Assembly: GCF_000208865.1 (NCBI RefSeq)
Contig: NC_018390.1
Coordinates: 3,428,270-3,492,269 of the forward strand
DNA length: 64,000 bases
Direction: 5' to 3'
Source: Neospora caninum Liverpool
Lineage: Eukaryota; Apicomplexa; Conoidasida; Eucoccidiorida; Sarcocystidae
A program made the position numbers and the translations under genes. The notes under the pieces were generated by a model, which was not told where the DNA came from, did no database searches, and saw nothing but the letters and a program-made list of their open reading frames with translations. Shown piece by piece: positions 13,201 through 24,213 of the stretch (positions are counted from its first letter, which is position 1; each line of letters starts with the position of its first letter).

Positions 13201-16200
13201 AGGCGCCCAAATCACACGCATCCACAGATCCGCATCTCCACTTCTCTGTCTCCCTTTCGCGCGGCGGGCGGGCGGGCCGAAACTCACGCGACACGCTGGA
13301 AACAAGAAAACGAAGACGTGCACGCAGGCAGACCCCGAAGAGATTCCCCCTGCCCCGCTCGTCGTAGACCCGCGACTCGACACTAGTGGATTCGCAAAAA
13401 AAATCGCGACTGAAAACACGCCGAGGCTAAGGCCAAATCGACATTACAAGTGAGACGGAGACAACGCCCCTGTCGCGGCCGTTTCAAGCGCCGCACCGCG
13501 AGGTTTCCCAGAGCGGAGATCGCTCGACACCGAGCCTCCCTCCTTTGAGCTTTCCGCTCTCAAGGCGAACGCGAGGACTTGATTGCGGTGGGGCGCTCCC
13601 TAACGCTCCACGATAAATGCGCTTTGAACGGGAAATTTGAAAGAAAAAATACGAATAAGACAACACGGTTTCTCCCTTCCACTCTCGCCAGAGAAACACG
13701 GCGAGGCAGGGAAAGCCCCCGCGGATTCGGATACCTGCAAGAGACGCACACATCGTCCAGCCACCCACCCACACATATACAAACACACATCTACAAACAT
13801 ATAACATATAAATATATATATATATATATACATGTAGTTTATGTGCATTGACAAGCATGTCTATGTATGCGAATATCAAAGCGTGCATAGGGGCCTCCTT
13901 CGATGAATCCATGAAGTGCCTGCCACCCGGGCGCGAGAGACGTGTTGTCCCAATTCGGTTCTTCAGTTTCCGGCCTACCTGCAGTTCGTCAACGCGAGGA
14001 TGGGCGGCTCGTCGTCGCGCGCTTCAAGGATAGTCGGTCTGCACATTTGCCCATTGTGACCTGAACCAGTGGAAACGAAAAAGAAAGAGACTCTGATGCG
14101 CCTGCTGCTGGCCTTCTCTCTCCACATGCATCACACGCCTCTCTCCCCGGGATTGAGACTCGCCACCCTCTTCGGTCGCTCCAAAGTTTATCCAGGAATG
14201 GCGACAGACTTGTGTCTAGTAAGCTACATTTTTGCGCCGCGTCTCTCGATAGGAAGACCGGCAGCGCGTCTGCCGCCCATTCCGGCACGCAGAGAAGATT
14301 CACACAGGAAAAAGCATGCAGCCAGGAATCGCCGGATCAGCGCAGGACTGGAGTCTCCACGAGGACGCAGGTCGCGACCGGGTGACGCCCGTGGGCTCCG
14401 CACGAATTAGATTCGCTTCGCTCTCGCTTGCTCTGTGGTAAGTTGACATGACAAAGACCGGGCCCCAAAAGAAGCGCCGCGCTCCTCGCGCGCGTCTCAG
14501 CGAAATCGATCCCGAGTGATGGCCCATTTCTCTGAAAAAGACTCGAAACGAGCGAAGCGTCACCTGGATGGTGTGCCACGACGGAGGCAAGAGATTGCAA
14601 ACAATCGAGCTCCGCAGCGGCTTGGATAGCCCGGCCGAATGTGTGCGTGAAATGGGCGTAGAAGGCGTTAAAGAGAATCGAGAAAAACGGGTAAAACGCG
14701 TCTTTCTGTTTCTGTTCGAGATCTGGAGACAAACGGAAAGAGACAGCGACGGCAAGGCAAGGTCACACAGGTTCTCGTGTAAGGGCATGCAGACTCGAGC
14801 GGAAAACGCCTGAGCACACCTTGGGGACTAGACATCCCCGGAAAAAGGTCGACAAAATCTGCTTGCGTGCAGGGGTGAAAGGAGAGTCACAAACACGAGA
14901 GGAGCGCGAGAGGGGGGAGAGTTGGACACGGAAGACGAGAGAGACACTTGCGGCGAATCCGTGACGAGGCGCAAAGGAGAGCTCAGCAGAGACTCTCGAG
15001 AAGCGTACCTTCGAGCTCGGCCACCAAGTCGCATATCTCGGGTGTGCGAAAGCTGCAAACACCCAGAGAAAGAGACTCCAGGGTCAGCCAGTGAAAACGG
15101 GGGGCTCGCGCGCCGCATGCATCGAGAGAAAGGCAACACTCGACACACAAAAGAAATGATATGTCGCTTACAGGACGCCTCCGCTGTGAAGCCAAAACAG
15201 CGACCCCTTCGCGGACGCTGAGCAAGTCGCCATCAATGCAGACGAAGCGTCTGCCTGTTCATTCACGTCGCTGCATCGACACTTGCACGAATCGAGAGCG
15301 TGCCGACCTTGCAGATACACAGATGTCTACCTCTATGTCTCTTTATATGTATGACGCACATATATCAATAGGTCGGCCATACTAGGACTATGCAGATATA
15401 CATATATATATATATATATATGGCTGTGGTGAAGGAGTGCGATGTTGACATTCCAGATGCGTTGCATGTCGTGGGTCAGCAGGCTGTGTCTCTAGCGTCG
15501 CGGGCCTTGCTCCTCTTTGTTCTTTCCAGTCTGTCTCGTTCGCCTGTCCGTTAGCTTGCGCAGACTCCGCTCCTAGGTTTTCATCTCCTATGTTTCCACA
15601 GTCTGCGTGTGTCTGCGGGCGACTGGGAATCCACGTCTTGTCGATGTTTTCCTCACGACACTCACCGGAAGAAGCCTTTTCGGGAGGAAGTGATGTCGCA
15701 CTGGTGGGTCCGCAGCAGTTCCTTGGAGACGGTGTCTGGACACTCGACTTCGTATCTAAAAATGCAGAGAAATCAAGGAGCAGAGAAAGAGCATTCCAGG
15801 CAAAAACGAGGGGTCATGCCCCCACATGGACTGTACGCTTTTAGCTGTCTTCAGCAGTCCAGTGGGGTGGTGTACAGCAGTCAAAACGAACTTGGTTGTC
15901 TGTGTCTCGTAATGGAGTCATATGCAGTCTGCTCGGGTTGCCGGGAAAATCGCTCGGCATGCGCAAAGGCGGCTTACTTGAATTTCGAGTGGACGAAAAC
16001 GAGGTTGCGCATCTTCCACGAACTCTTCAAATCGTCAAGGACGCGCTCCAGCTGTCTCTGAACGCCCTGCATTTCCTTCTCAGTGTCATCGTATGCAGCG
16101 AGAACGCCCTGTAATCCCACACATAGCACGACGCAAGGAGCAAAAAGAAGAACGTGCACGCCCCTCCGCTTAGAAAAACACAAACACAGAAGTGAAAGAG

Positions 16201-19200
16201 GCGAGCAAGAAAGAACGAGAACCCGCGCGTAGCGCAAGACAGAGACATGGAGGCAGCGAGAAAGCAAAGAGAAAGAGCAGAGACGAGGAGAGTCCACTCG
16301 GTGTCTCGCGCGCTCGCGGGGGACTGCTTGCATCTCCGCGCCTCGCAGCCTCACGCGTGTTCTTGCTATACTGGGCGTTGCCTGTGCCTTTGTGTCTGTG
16401 TGTTTTTCTTTTGGTCTTCTGCTGATACGCAGGTTTGCCGGCGCGAGTTGTTTCCGTCTCTCGCTCCGTGGCCGAGCGGATGCGAACTCTCACCTTGGCA
16501 GGGATTCTGTTCCCGTCTGGATCCGTCACGACTTTGCTCTTGAGACTCGCCACCAACTCACCCAGGGGCGGGAAGCCGCCTCCGCTGGCGCGATCTGCGC
16601 ACAGCTCGACCAGCCGCTCGCATCTTTCTGTTCCTTCGTTTTCCTCGGGCTCCTCGGCTCCGCAGGCGTCGGCCAGGTGCCGACAGAGGGTCTGCGCGAG
16701 CGCTTCGACGTTGAGGAACGCGTCGAGAAGGGCGAAGAAGTCGGCGAGGAGTTTCTGGTGAAACTGGTCAAAGTAGACGGCCTTGCGCTCGCCCTGGAGC
16801 CCCTGCGCGCAGATTTTCGCCGAGAGCCGCTCGATGTCCGGACACGCCTGCAGCGCCTTCCGAATGCTCGCCACGCTCTCGGGGCGGTTCAGCAGCCACG
16901 CGACGGCGTCCAGTCGTCGCTTTAGCTCACGCGGGTTCTGGAGCGGAGCGACGACCCAGCGCCGGAGCAGGCGATGGCCGAACGCGGTGACGGTGCGATC
17001 GAGGTAGCCGAGCAGCGACTTCTTCGCGTCTCCGTCCTGCGTCTGAAGGATCTCGAGCTGCCGCAGCGCGTTTGCGTCCATGACTAGCACCGAGGCGTCG
17101 CGCGGCCGAAAACGCTCAAAGCGGCAAATCGACAGCACCGACCCGTCCAGACGACAGGCTCGGAGATACGCACACAAACCCCCCACTGCACAATGCAACG
17201 AAGACCACTTCTCGCACAGCCTTCGACACAGCTCCAGAGACTCCAAAGAAGACGAGGACTCTGCTGGCGCAGAGGAAGCGTTTGCGGGGGATGCGAGAGC
17301 CTCGAGGCGGGCCCCGATGTACCGGTCGAACTCGGAGTGGGACGCGAGTAAGTCCGGAAACGCCGGCATGGGGGAGAGCTGGGGCGCAGACGGAAGGTAT
17401 TTGAGCAGTTTGAGCACCGACGCGGGGATGTTCGACGGCGCGTACACCACCTCGACTGGCAGCGTTTGCGCGAGGAGGAGGCGCAGAGAAGGCCACGCGC
17501 CGGCGGGGTCGTCTGAGAGTCGCACGAGCGCCACGCGGCAAGTCGAGACGTCGACCAGACACGCCGCGAACCCCGGCCGCAACGCGCGCCGCGTCTCCGG
17601 ACTCGCACCGCGTCGGCCCTTCTCGGCCTCTTCCGCCGCGCCACGCGCTTCGTCCTGACCGCTGCTTGCATCCATGCTTTCCCCGGCTCCTCCACCGTCG
17701 GCAGTCTCTGAACTTTCCGCCCGCGCCTCCCGTCCACCCCCGTTGCCGCCCGCGTCCTCGTCCTCGTCTTCTTCGTCTCCAAAGTAGAGAACGAGGAGGT
17801 ACCTGGCCTCGTTGCCGAGCATGTCGGCGTGGCGGACAGTGCCTGCGGAGTAAACTTCGCAGACTTCACGGCGCACGGCTTTGTCTTTGGCGCCTGTCCC
17901 GGCTTGGCTGTTGCGCTTCTCGAGCTCCTTCGGAGTCTCCATTTGCTCGACGACGACGACCTTGTAGCCCGCCTGGACGAGTTGGCGAGCCTGGAAATGC
18001 AAATTCTGCTCGGGGAACCCGCAGTGGGGCTTGGCGTCGGCGCCGCCGCCGCCCATCCACTTGAGGTCCAGAATGCGGTGCGCGGCGCACGCGTCGCCGT
18101 AGACGAGCTCGTAGAACTTGCCGATTTTGAACAGAATCAACTTGTCAAAGTGGTGCTTCTTGATCTCCCAGTACTGCGCCATCCCCGGCGTCAGGTGCGG
18201 CCGAGCGTGCGCGCGCGCAAGTTGCGAGTCGGGCGCGGGAATCCAGAGCGAGGAGAAGTCGTAGTCCTCGCCGCAGTCGACGGCGCGCCGGCCAGCGAGG
18301 TCGCGCATGTGCGCAGGATCCGCCCACGGCGGGAAGCTAAACTGGCGGTGGTAGGTGTAGAAGTCGTCCACGTAGTGCCGAAAAAAATGGCAATTCTGAG
18401 CCGCAGCAGAGGCAAGAAGCCGCCTCCGGAGCTCGGCGTCGTCCACGGCGTCGCGGGCCTTTCTAGCGGCGGCAGACGAAGCAGCTCCGGCCGACGGTTT
18501 CGAGGCCGGGGGAGACGAGACAGGCGACGCCGCAGGCTGGCGAGAGGGCGCGTAGGGCTTGGGAGGCGACGCTGACGCGGGAGCCGCCTCGGAACCCGAG
18601 TAAACGAGATCCTTCAGCTTCGCTCGCGATGGCGAAGACACCGACGCCGATGTCGGCCGACACTGGCGCGACGCACTCTCGCCACTCTTCCCTTTCTTCG
18701 GCGCAGGCCTCTTCTTCTTCCTCACTTCATCTTCCTCTTCTTCCTCTTCTTCCTCTTCTTCCTCTTCCTCCTCTTCTTCCTCTTCCTCCTCTTCCTCTTC
18801 GTCGTCACTGTCTTCACTTTCCTCCTCGCTTTCGTCTTCGTAACTGTCATCGCTGAACGCGGACGCCTCGGATTCTTCTTCCTCTTCGTCCTCTTCCTCG
18901 TCTTCTTCTTTCACGCTCCCGCGTTTCTTGTCTGGCTTTTGGCCCGTCTTCTCGGCCTTTTCCTGCTCGGCCTGTCGCTTCCTTCGCACCGAGGGCGGCG
19001 TCTCCATTTTCTCCTCGTCATCGCTCAGACGCATCCCCCGGCGGAGTCTCTTGCGCGTCCTGACGTCGTCGCTGTGACAGAGGCCCAGCCGAGTGGAGAC
19101 ATGGCGAAACCAAATGAAAGAAGCAGAGACACGCGCGCGGGTGCGCAAAAAATCTGAAACAACACTGTGTGGGGCGCGAAGAACAAGAACCCCCCCCCCC

Positions 19201-19744
19201 CCCCCGCCTCGCTGAGGCCTCTGAGCTCTGCACGGCGCCTCGCATGACAGGAGGCGGCTCCACACGCAGACGGGAAAAAAAAGTCTATGCAGCCCTCAAC
19301 GGAAAGCGGCGTGCGCAGGCAACGCAGTCGCCCGCACTCATCCACAGAAAAGAAACAAACCCCACCATTGTGGAGGTCAGAAATGCACACGATCGAGCCA
19401 CCAGACGCCCCAAAAGAAACTGAAACGCACCTGCCAGGGTCCTCCCGGTCGCTGCCGCTCGCACGCGCGCCTCCGGTGTCTCGCTCAGGAGCCTGAAAAA
19501 AGAAAACGACCGCCACAGACGAAAAGAAAAAGACATCGAAAGAATCGACACACGACTGGCTGGACGAAAGCAGTCCCAGAAACAACCGGTGCACGCTGAC
19601 AGAGCAACAGAGCACGGCCCACTCCTCTGTTCCCCAAGGCGCATCCACACGAAAGACGCGTACACATGGAACCCCACAGAATGCACAAACACAAAAAGTT
19701 GCAGACACATGTGTAAACATATTTAGGCATCCAAACAAATACAC

Positions 19745-19783
<39 letters not shown>

Positions 19784-21543
19784 TATATGTACGTGTGTCG
19801 CGCTTCGCTACACCTATCTTTCTACCTGTCTAGCGATGTGTATCTAGAATTTCGATCTGTATGTATATATATATATATATATATGCGTACGTATATCTAG
19901 ACTTTTATCTAAATTCAAAGGTATTTATATCTACTGTATGCACGAGCGGTAGCGCACACAAGCAGAAATGGCCACAGAAGCGCCGGAGCGCATCTGAGCG
20001 ATCGCGGAACTCCCCCCGAGACGCAGAGTCTTGCTCCACACACATCTTGGTGTGTCGCGGCACACTCGCCCTCTCAAACGCATGTGAAAAATGTGTCTCT
20101 CTGCATGCCAACGTCATCCGCGGATCGCCTTATACACCGAAACGACAGGACAGACATATTTGATACATATATATATATATATATTATACGCAGTGCAATA
20201 ATGTATGTAAGTATGTATGCATGTATGTATGTATGTATGCGCCCATGTGATGTGGACGGTGCGTGAGCATCTGTGCCTTTGCATGCAGTGAATTTGGAAG
20301 TGTCTGCGCTTCTTGTCTCCTGTGAATCTGAGTTTTCTCCTTTCTTGACGCCTCATGCGTCTGACGCGACTCACTCGCTGGCGTTTCTTCTCGCCGTCTT
20401 CTGCGTTCTCGACTTTCGTTTCGTGTCCATTCTCTGCCTGCTGGGAGGCGCCCTTTCGCTCTGGCGAGGCTGCCGCTCCAGTCTCGCCTCGCGTCTGCGC
20501 CTCGCCTTCGCCGTCTTGGCGCTTGCAGATGCCTTCGCTGAAGCGTCTTGGATTCTTCTTCGGTGTCCCTGCGCCTTGTTGCGCAGCACACGAAGCCGAG
20601 GCCGCATCCACATTGGGCGGAATGTCTTCCTTCTCCTTCGCCGACGCCGAGGCGCGTCTCCGTGCGGCGTTGCAGGCAGGAGCCGAGGCAGCTGCGGGCG
20701 GCTGCCGGGAGAAGAAAGAGAGAATCGACGCTTGTTTCTGCAAGAAAAACAAAAAAGAGGAACCATCCAGAGCCGTGCACACGCGGGAATGTGAAACAAC
20801 TCGCCCGCGAGAAACTCACACGACTTTGATGTGGAGCCTGCTGTCGCTCTTGCTCCGGATGCGCAGGAGATACAAAAGGGACGTTCCTAACTGGTGAAAC
20901 ACGATGTCGCCAAAGAGACTCGACTTTACAGCCTTTCAAAAATGGACGTATGCAGAGAAACGCACGCATCGTCAGAGAGAGAGAAAGACATATAAAGACC
21001 TACAAATACATATATAAATACATACACATATATACATATATATGTATATATATACATATTCATGGATAGAGCTCAGAGCTGGGAGCACGGCGCGATGGCC
21101 AGACAACAGATGCACGTCCACACAACCGTCTTTGACGCCCAGGAGTACAGCCCCAGAGCAGGATCAAAGGCGAGGCCGCGGTAACCCACTTTAACCAGTG
21201 TATATTTATATATGAGTAAGAAAAGATGGACGCGGACACCCCAAGCCTCAAGGAAAGATGAAGCCGCAGTATTCGGTGGCTGATGAAGGGCTGTGTGTTT
21301 TTCTCTGGCTGCCGTCGTTCCGCTGTGAATGGTCAGCAAAGAAAGAAACAACCGCCCGCTGTCCTTCGCAACCTCCCTCGCAGGGCGCACAGCTCTCCTG
21401 CCTTGCACTTCGACTTCTTTTTCCCAGAATCGTTGCAGGTCTCGTCCTACCTTCCCAGCAGTCTCGTAGACAGCCCCGCCAGAACGGCGAGCGCCGCCCG
21501 GCCGAGAGGAGGCGGGCGCAGCTTTTGTCAGTTGAGGCGACAT
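10254..21543 (-). CDS. MSH6: DNA mismatch repair protein MSH6 (MutS homologue)
   Basis: Fourteen exons, listed 5' to 3': 21543..21451, 20737..20375, 19492..19431, 19071..16494, 16108..15978, 15755..15666, 15052..15009, 14722..14564, 14060..13979, 13104..12923, 12386..12262, 11759..11649, 11219..11014, 10491..10254. All junction phases agree and give 1,487 residues. The N-terminus has a PCNA-interacting box (QASILSFF, residues 33-40) and an acidic Glu/Asp tract (nt 18722-18910). The mismatch-wedge Phe-x-Glu is F492-Y-E494 in [12 protein letters not shown]. Walker A is GPNMGGKS (1233-1240), and Walker B is [13 protein letters not shown] with D1313-E1314. A C-terminal helix-turn-helix/dimerisation region follows ([25 protein letters not shown]). 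The Phe-x-Glu motif plus the PIP box mark it as the MSH6 type, the partner of MSH2 in recognising mismatches in the nucleus. An alternative first exon, 20969..20820, also fits phase and would give 1,506 residues. The 21543 start is preferred for its AAAATG context. Confidence 0.9.
10768..10848. repeat. (GTAT)n followed by (TA)n, last intron of MSH6
   Basis: About fifteen uninterrupted GTAT units are followed by about nine TA units. They lie within the intron 11013-10492. Confidence 0.95.
18722..18910 (-). repeat. Triplet repeat coding the MSH6 acidic tract
   Basis: The plus strand shows long runs of (TTCCTC)n/(TCTTCC)n. On the coding strand these give Glu/Asp-rich sequence, mostly GAG and GAA. 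It separates the PIP-box tail from the mismatch-binding core. The repeat is in frame and probably length-variable. Confidence 0.8.
19190..19205. repeat. Homopolymer C16 in an MSH6 intron
   Basis: Sixteen consecutive C bases lie in the intron between the exons ending at 19431 and starting at 19071. Confidence 0.95.
19745..19890. repeat. (TA)n microsatellites in MSH6 intron 2
   Basis: Two alternating AT tracts lie at about 19751-19780 and 19864-19884, within the intron 20374-19493. Confidence 0.9.
20160..20242. repeat. (TA)n and (GTAT)n tracts in MSH6 intron 2
   Basis: An AT run at about 20165-20187 is followed by imperfect GTAT/GTAA/GCAT tetramers to about 20240. Confidence 0.9.
20700..20737 (-). 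other. PCNA-interacting (PIP) box at the start of MSH6 exon 2
   Basis: Immediately after a strong acceptor (T-rich, then ttgcag) the exon begins with [12 protein letters not shown]. This fits Q-x-x-I/L-x-x-F-F and occupies the place where eukaryotic MSH6 proteins carry their PCNA-binding motif. Confidence 0.8.
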
Positions 21544-23584
21544 TTTGAGAATCTCTCGGGGGGTAGAGAAAAGGAAGAAAGACGACAGAACGAAGACTTG
21601 TGGAAAGGTCCGAGACACCCGGGAATCCTCGCCGAGGGCGGAACGTTAAGCGGCAGAGCGCGAGAAAGAGAGAAGGCCGGGCTGGGTCCCGGCGAGAGAC
21701 GTTTCTTGCGACGTCAGCCCGCACGAAGGCTTCCAGGTGGGTGTCTAGGAAATCCGGACGAAACACGAGACGGATTTCTCGGAAAACGGAAGAAAGCGCG
21801 AGAGAAGACGAAGGCGAGAGAGAAGACAGGAGAACAAAGAGAGAGAGACAGAAGCTAAAGAGCGAGGAGAAAGAGGAAGGACATCAAACCCCGCAAGCAC
21901 GTCCTAGGCCTCGGACGCTTCGTCTCCACTCAAATCCCTCAGGATGCCGAGAAGGAACTAAAGCGACGCTGGGAAGGAAACGCTGGAGACTGCTAGCGTC
22001 TCGAAAGCGCTCAAGTCAAGAGGCAAACGAAAATCGGAGACTCTGTCGTGGAAGAAGGAAGAGGACCACGAGGAGGAACCACACAGGGAGGCAAAACGGA
22101 GAGACGGCCTTCCCTGCAGATCGGGCGCTCGACCTGTTGCCAGAATTTCCTGGCGGTATTCTGACCTCGTTTCGCCTTCTCCTTTGTCTCGAACGATCAA
22201 GTGCGCGGCGTCGTGCTCCTCTCTGCGATCGGCAGGCATCCTTCTCGGGCTTTCGCCCCTCTCGGCTAGCTCTCGTCTCCCCGTCGAACCGACGTCCTCT
22301 CCACAGACTCGTCACACACACACACACACGCAGACAAACGCGCAAACACACGCGCAGAGCGTTCCCGAGAAGGCAAGGCGATCCTTCACAGACAGTAGCT
22401 GGCGAGAGCAGAAAATGCGAGAAAAAGAAGAGACGAAGCGCATGCACGGGTATCCTTGAAACGCTCCCGATCTCTTGGGAGTGTCGCCGCACGCGGCGGA
22501 GTGAAAACGAAGCGCCAAAAGGGAGAAAAGGAAGCAGAGAGGAAAGGAGGAGACGAGGGAGAGAAGGGAAAGGACGGAGGGAATTGGGACAGAAAAAAGG
22601 AACAGAGACGAGCACACGCGACAAGACCCGAGCAGGAAACGTCACAGCGGTGGACGAGACTGGGCACAACCCCCCGCGGAAAGGCATGTGCAAAACACCC
22701 CCCTTTCACAAACAGCGAGGAGAGGTAAAAAAAAGTAACGGCGTCTCTCTCCCGGGAAGGTTCTGTCTTCTTTGAATGGCGGATCTTTCTCTTTTACTCG
22801 AGACTCTCCAACACCCGCAATCCCCCCTTCCAAATTTTGTGGAGACAGAGACAGAGAACGCGAGCGAGAAACCGGGAGAGACGCGAGAGAGAAAGCGGGA
22901 GAGAAACTGAGAGAAAAAGCGGGAGAGACAGCCAGACCGAGAGCAAAATAATGGAATTGCCTCCGTTTTGTGAAATGATGAATTCGGGTTCTTTTTCTTT
23001 CTCAGGGTGCCGCGTATTCTTCTCGCTGACATGCCTACGCTTGGCGTGGCTGTCTCCGCACACGTGCACACACACTGCGCCGTAATCTCCCTCACTTTCC
23101 TCATTCCCTGTTGGCCATCTCTTCCTCTTTCTCTCTTCCCCGTTCACTCGTTTTCTCCCTCGCAGTTTCAACTGGGTGCAAACAAACGCGACAGCATTTA
23201 TGTGCTCTAAGGAGTGCGTGTAAATATATTGGCAGCCTTTTACACAAACACCGCAGCTGTTTCACATGCTCAGCAGACGCGTGTATAGACATATATATGT
23301 ATATAGCTGCAGCTTTTTTCACTCTGCATATCTGTACTACACCAAGCCCCAAACACTATTGGCGTGTGTACCCTCATCTACGATACAATAAGCTTCACTA
23401 TATCAACACATATGCATTAATTTTTTGGTAGTCGCTTGTGTTTGTGCACGCTTCTCCACGAACACGCATGGTGGCTTTCACGCTCTCTCTATCTATTGAG
23501 ACTTTCCCAATCGGAACAGTGGTACCTCATTTTCCACGCAAGTTAATCCGTGTAGGCAGCCGTGCATGAAGCACTGTGCAGTAC
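21544..23584. other. Non-coding stretch upstream of MSH6
   Basis: This probably contains the MSH6 promoter and 5' UTR. A 391-codon plus-strand ORF here (21600-22775) is Arg/Lys/Glu-biased and has no domain, hydrophobic core or splice support, so it is not called. A CA repeat lies at about 22313-22328. Confidence 0.45.
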
Positions 23585-24213
23585 TTACGATGCATAGTCG
23601 TAGATCGATCCACGGTTCCTGCGGCAATTCTTCACAGACGACGAAATGAGAGGAAGACGCTTGCGTCCCAGAACAGACGTGACAGTTTCTCTCCATTTGT
23701 CGTAGTGCGACGGCTGAGGAACGTGTACAAGCACGGTTTTCTTGTGACCGTGCACCCTTTTTGCTGATCCTAGATCGGCGTCAGGAAACACACCAATCGG
23801 TCAAAAGCTCTAGAGGGCTACTGGACGCGTTGCGCCTGCGTAGCTATCTTTGTAGGGTTTTCGGAAGACTGCGGTCTTGGTTTTGTTCTCTTTCCAGCAG
23901 GCGATCCACCAGGAGAACTTGTACGGGTAACGCAGGCGTTGCGCTCGACGACTGCACGATGCACGGCCTGTCGCACAAATTCCCTTCGTTGTAATATCTC
24001 TTGGCTCCACCAGCCATCCAGGCACTGGCCGCGAAAGGCGTCGAAAACGAGAGTTCCCGCATTTCCGAGTAACACTTTGCATTCTCCTACCAGAGCCTGC
24101 AGGCCGGTTTCCTGGCAAACGCTCTGAGAAGACCCATTCAAGCGGATCCGCTCGACAGAAAAAAAGGCCGATCCTTCTTGCCGCGCTGCGTGATTGTCGA
24201 CTTCTCCACACAT
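23585..24213 (-). CDS. Possible two-exon small protein, unknown function
   Basis: Exon A is 24213..23925 and exon B is 23769..23585. The join keeps phase (one base plus two) and gives 157 residues. An in-frame TAG lies two codons upstream of the ATG, and the last codon is followed by TAA. The sequence has balanced composition rather than the Arg/Ser bias of spurious ORFs here: GLQALVGECKVLLGNAGTLV and FDAFRGQCLDGWWSQEILQR in exon A, and KKTVLVHVPQPSHYDKWRET in exon B. There is no signal peptide or membrane span. I do not recognise a family. The donor (CCC|GTACAAG) is not ideal and the acceptor pyrimidine tract is short, so exon limits may differ or further 5' exons may exist. Confidence 0.38.

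Noticed and set aside
21060..21543. A separate small gene starting MSPQLTK on the minus strand with a second exon at 21060-21250
   Set aside because: Its first exon joins in phase to the MSH6 PIP-box exon and lies just upstream of it, so it is better explained as MSH6 exon 1. Candidate second exons at 21060-21250 use AT-repeat DNA or give conflicting frames.
21600..22775. 391-codon plus-strand ORF
   Set aside because: It is Arg/Lys/Glu/Ser-biased with no domain or membrane pattern, and it overlaps the probable MSH6 5' region. This is typical of purine-rich non-coding DNA in this genome type.
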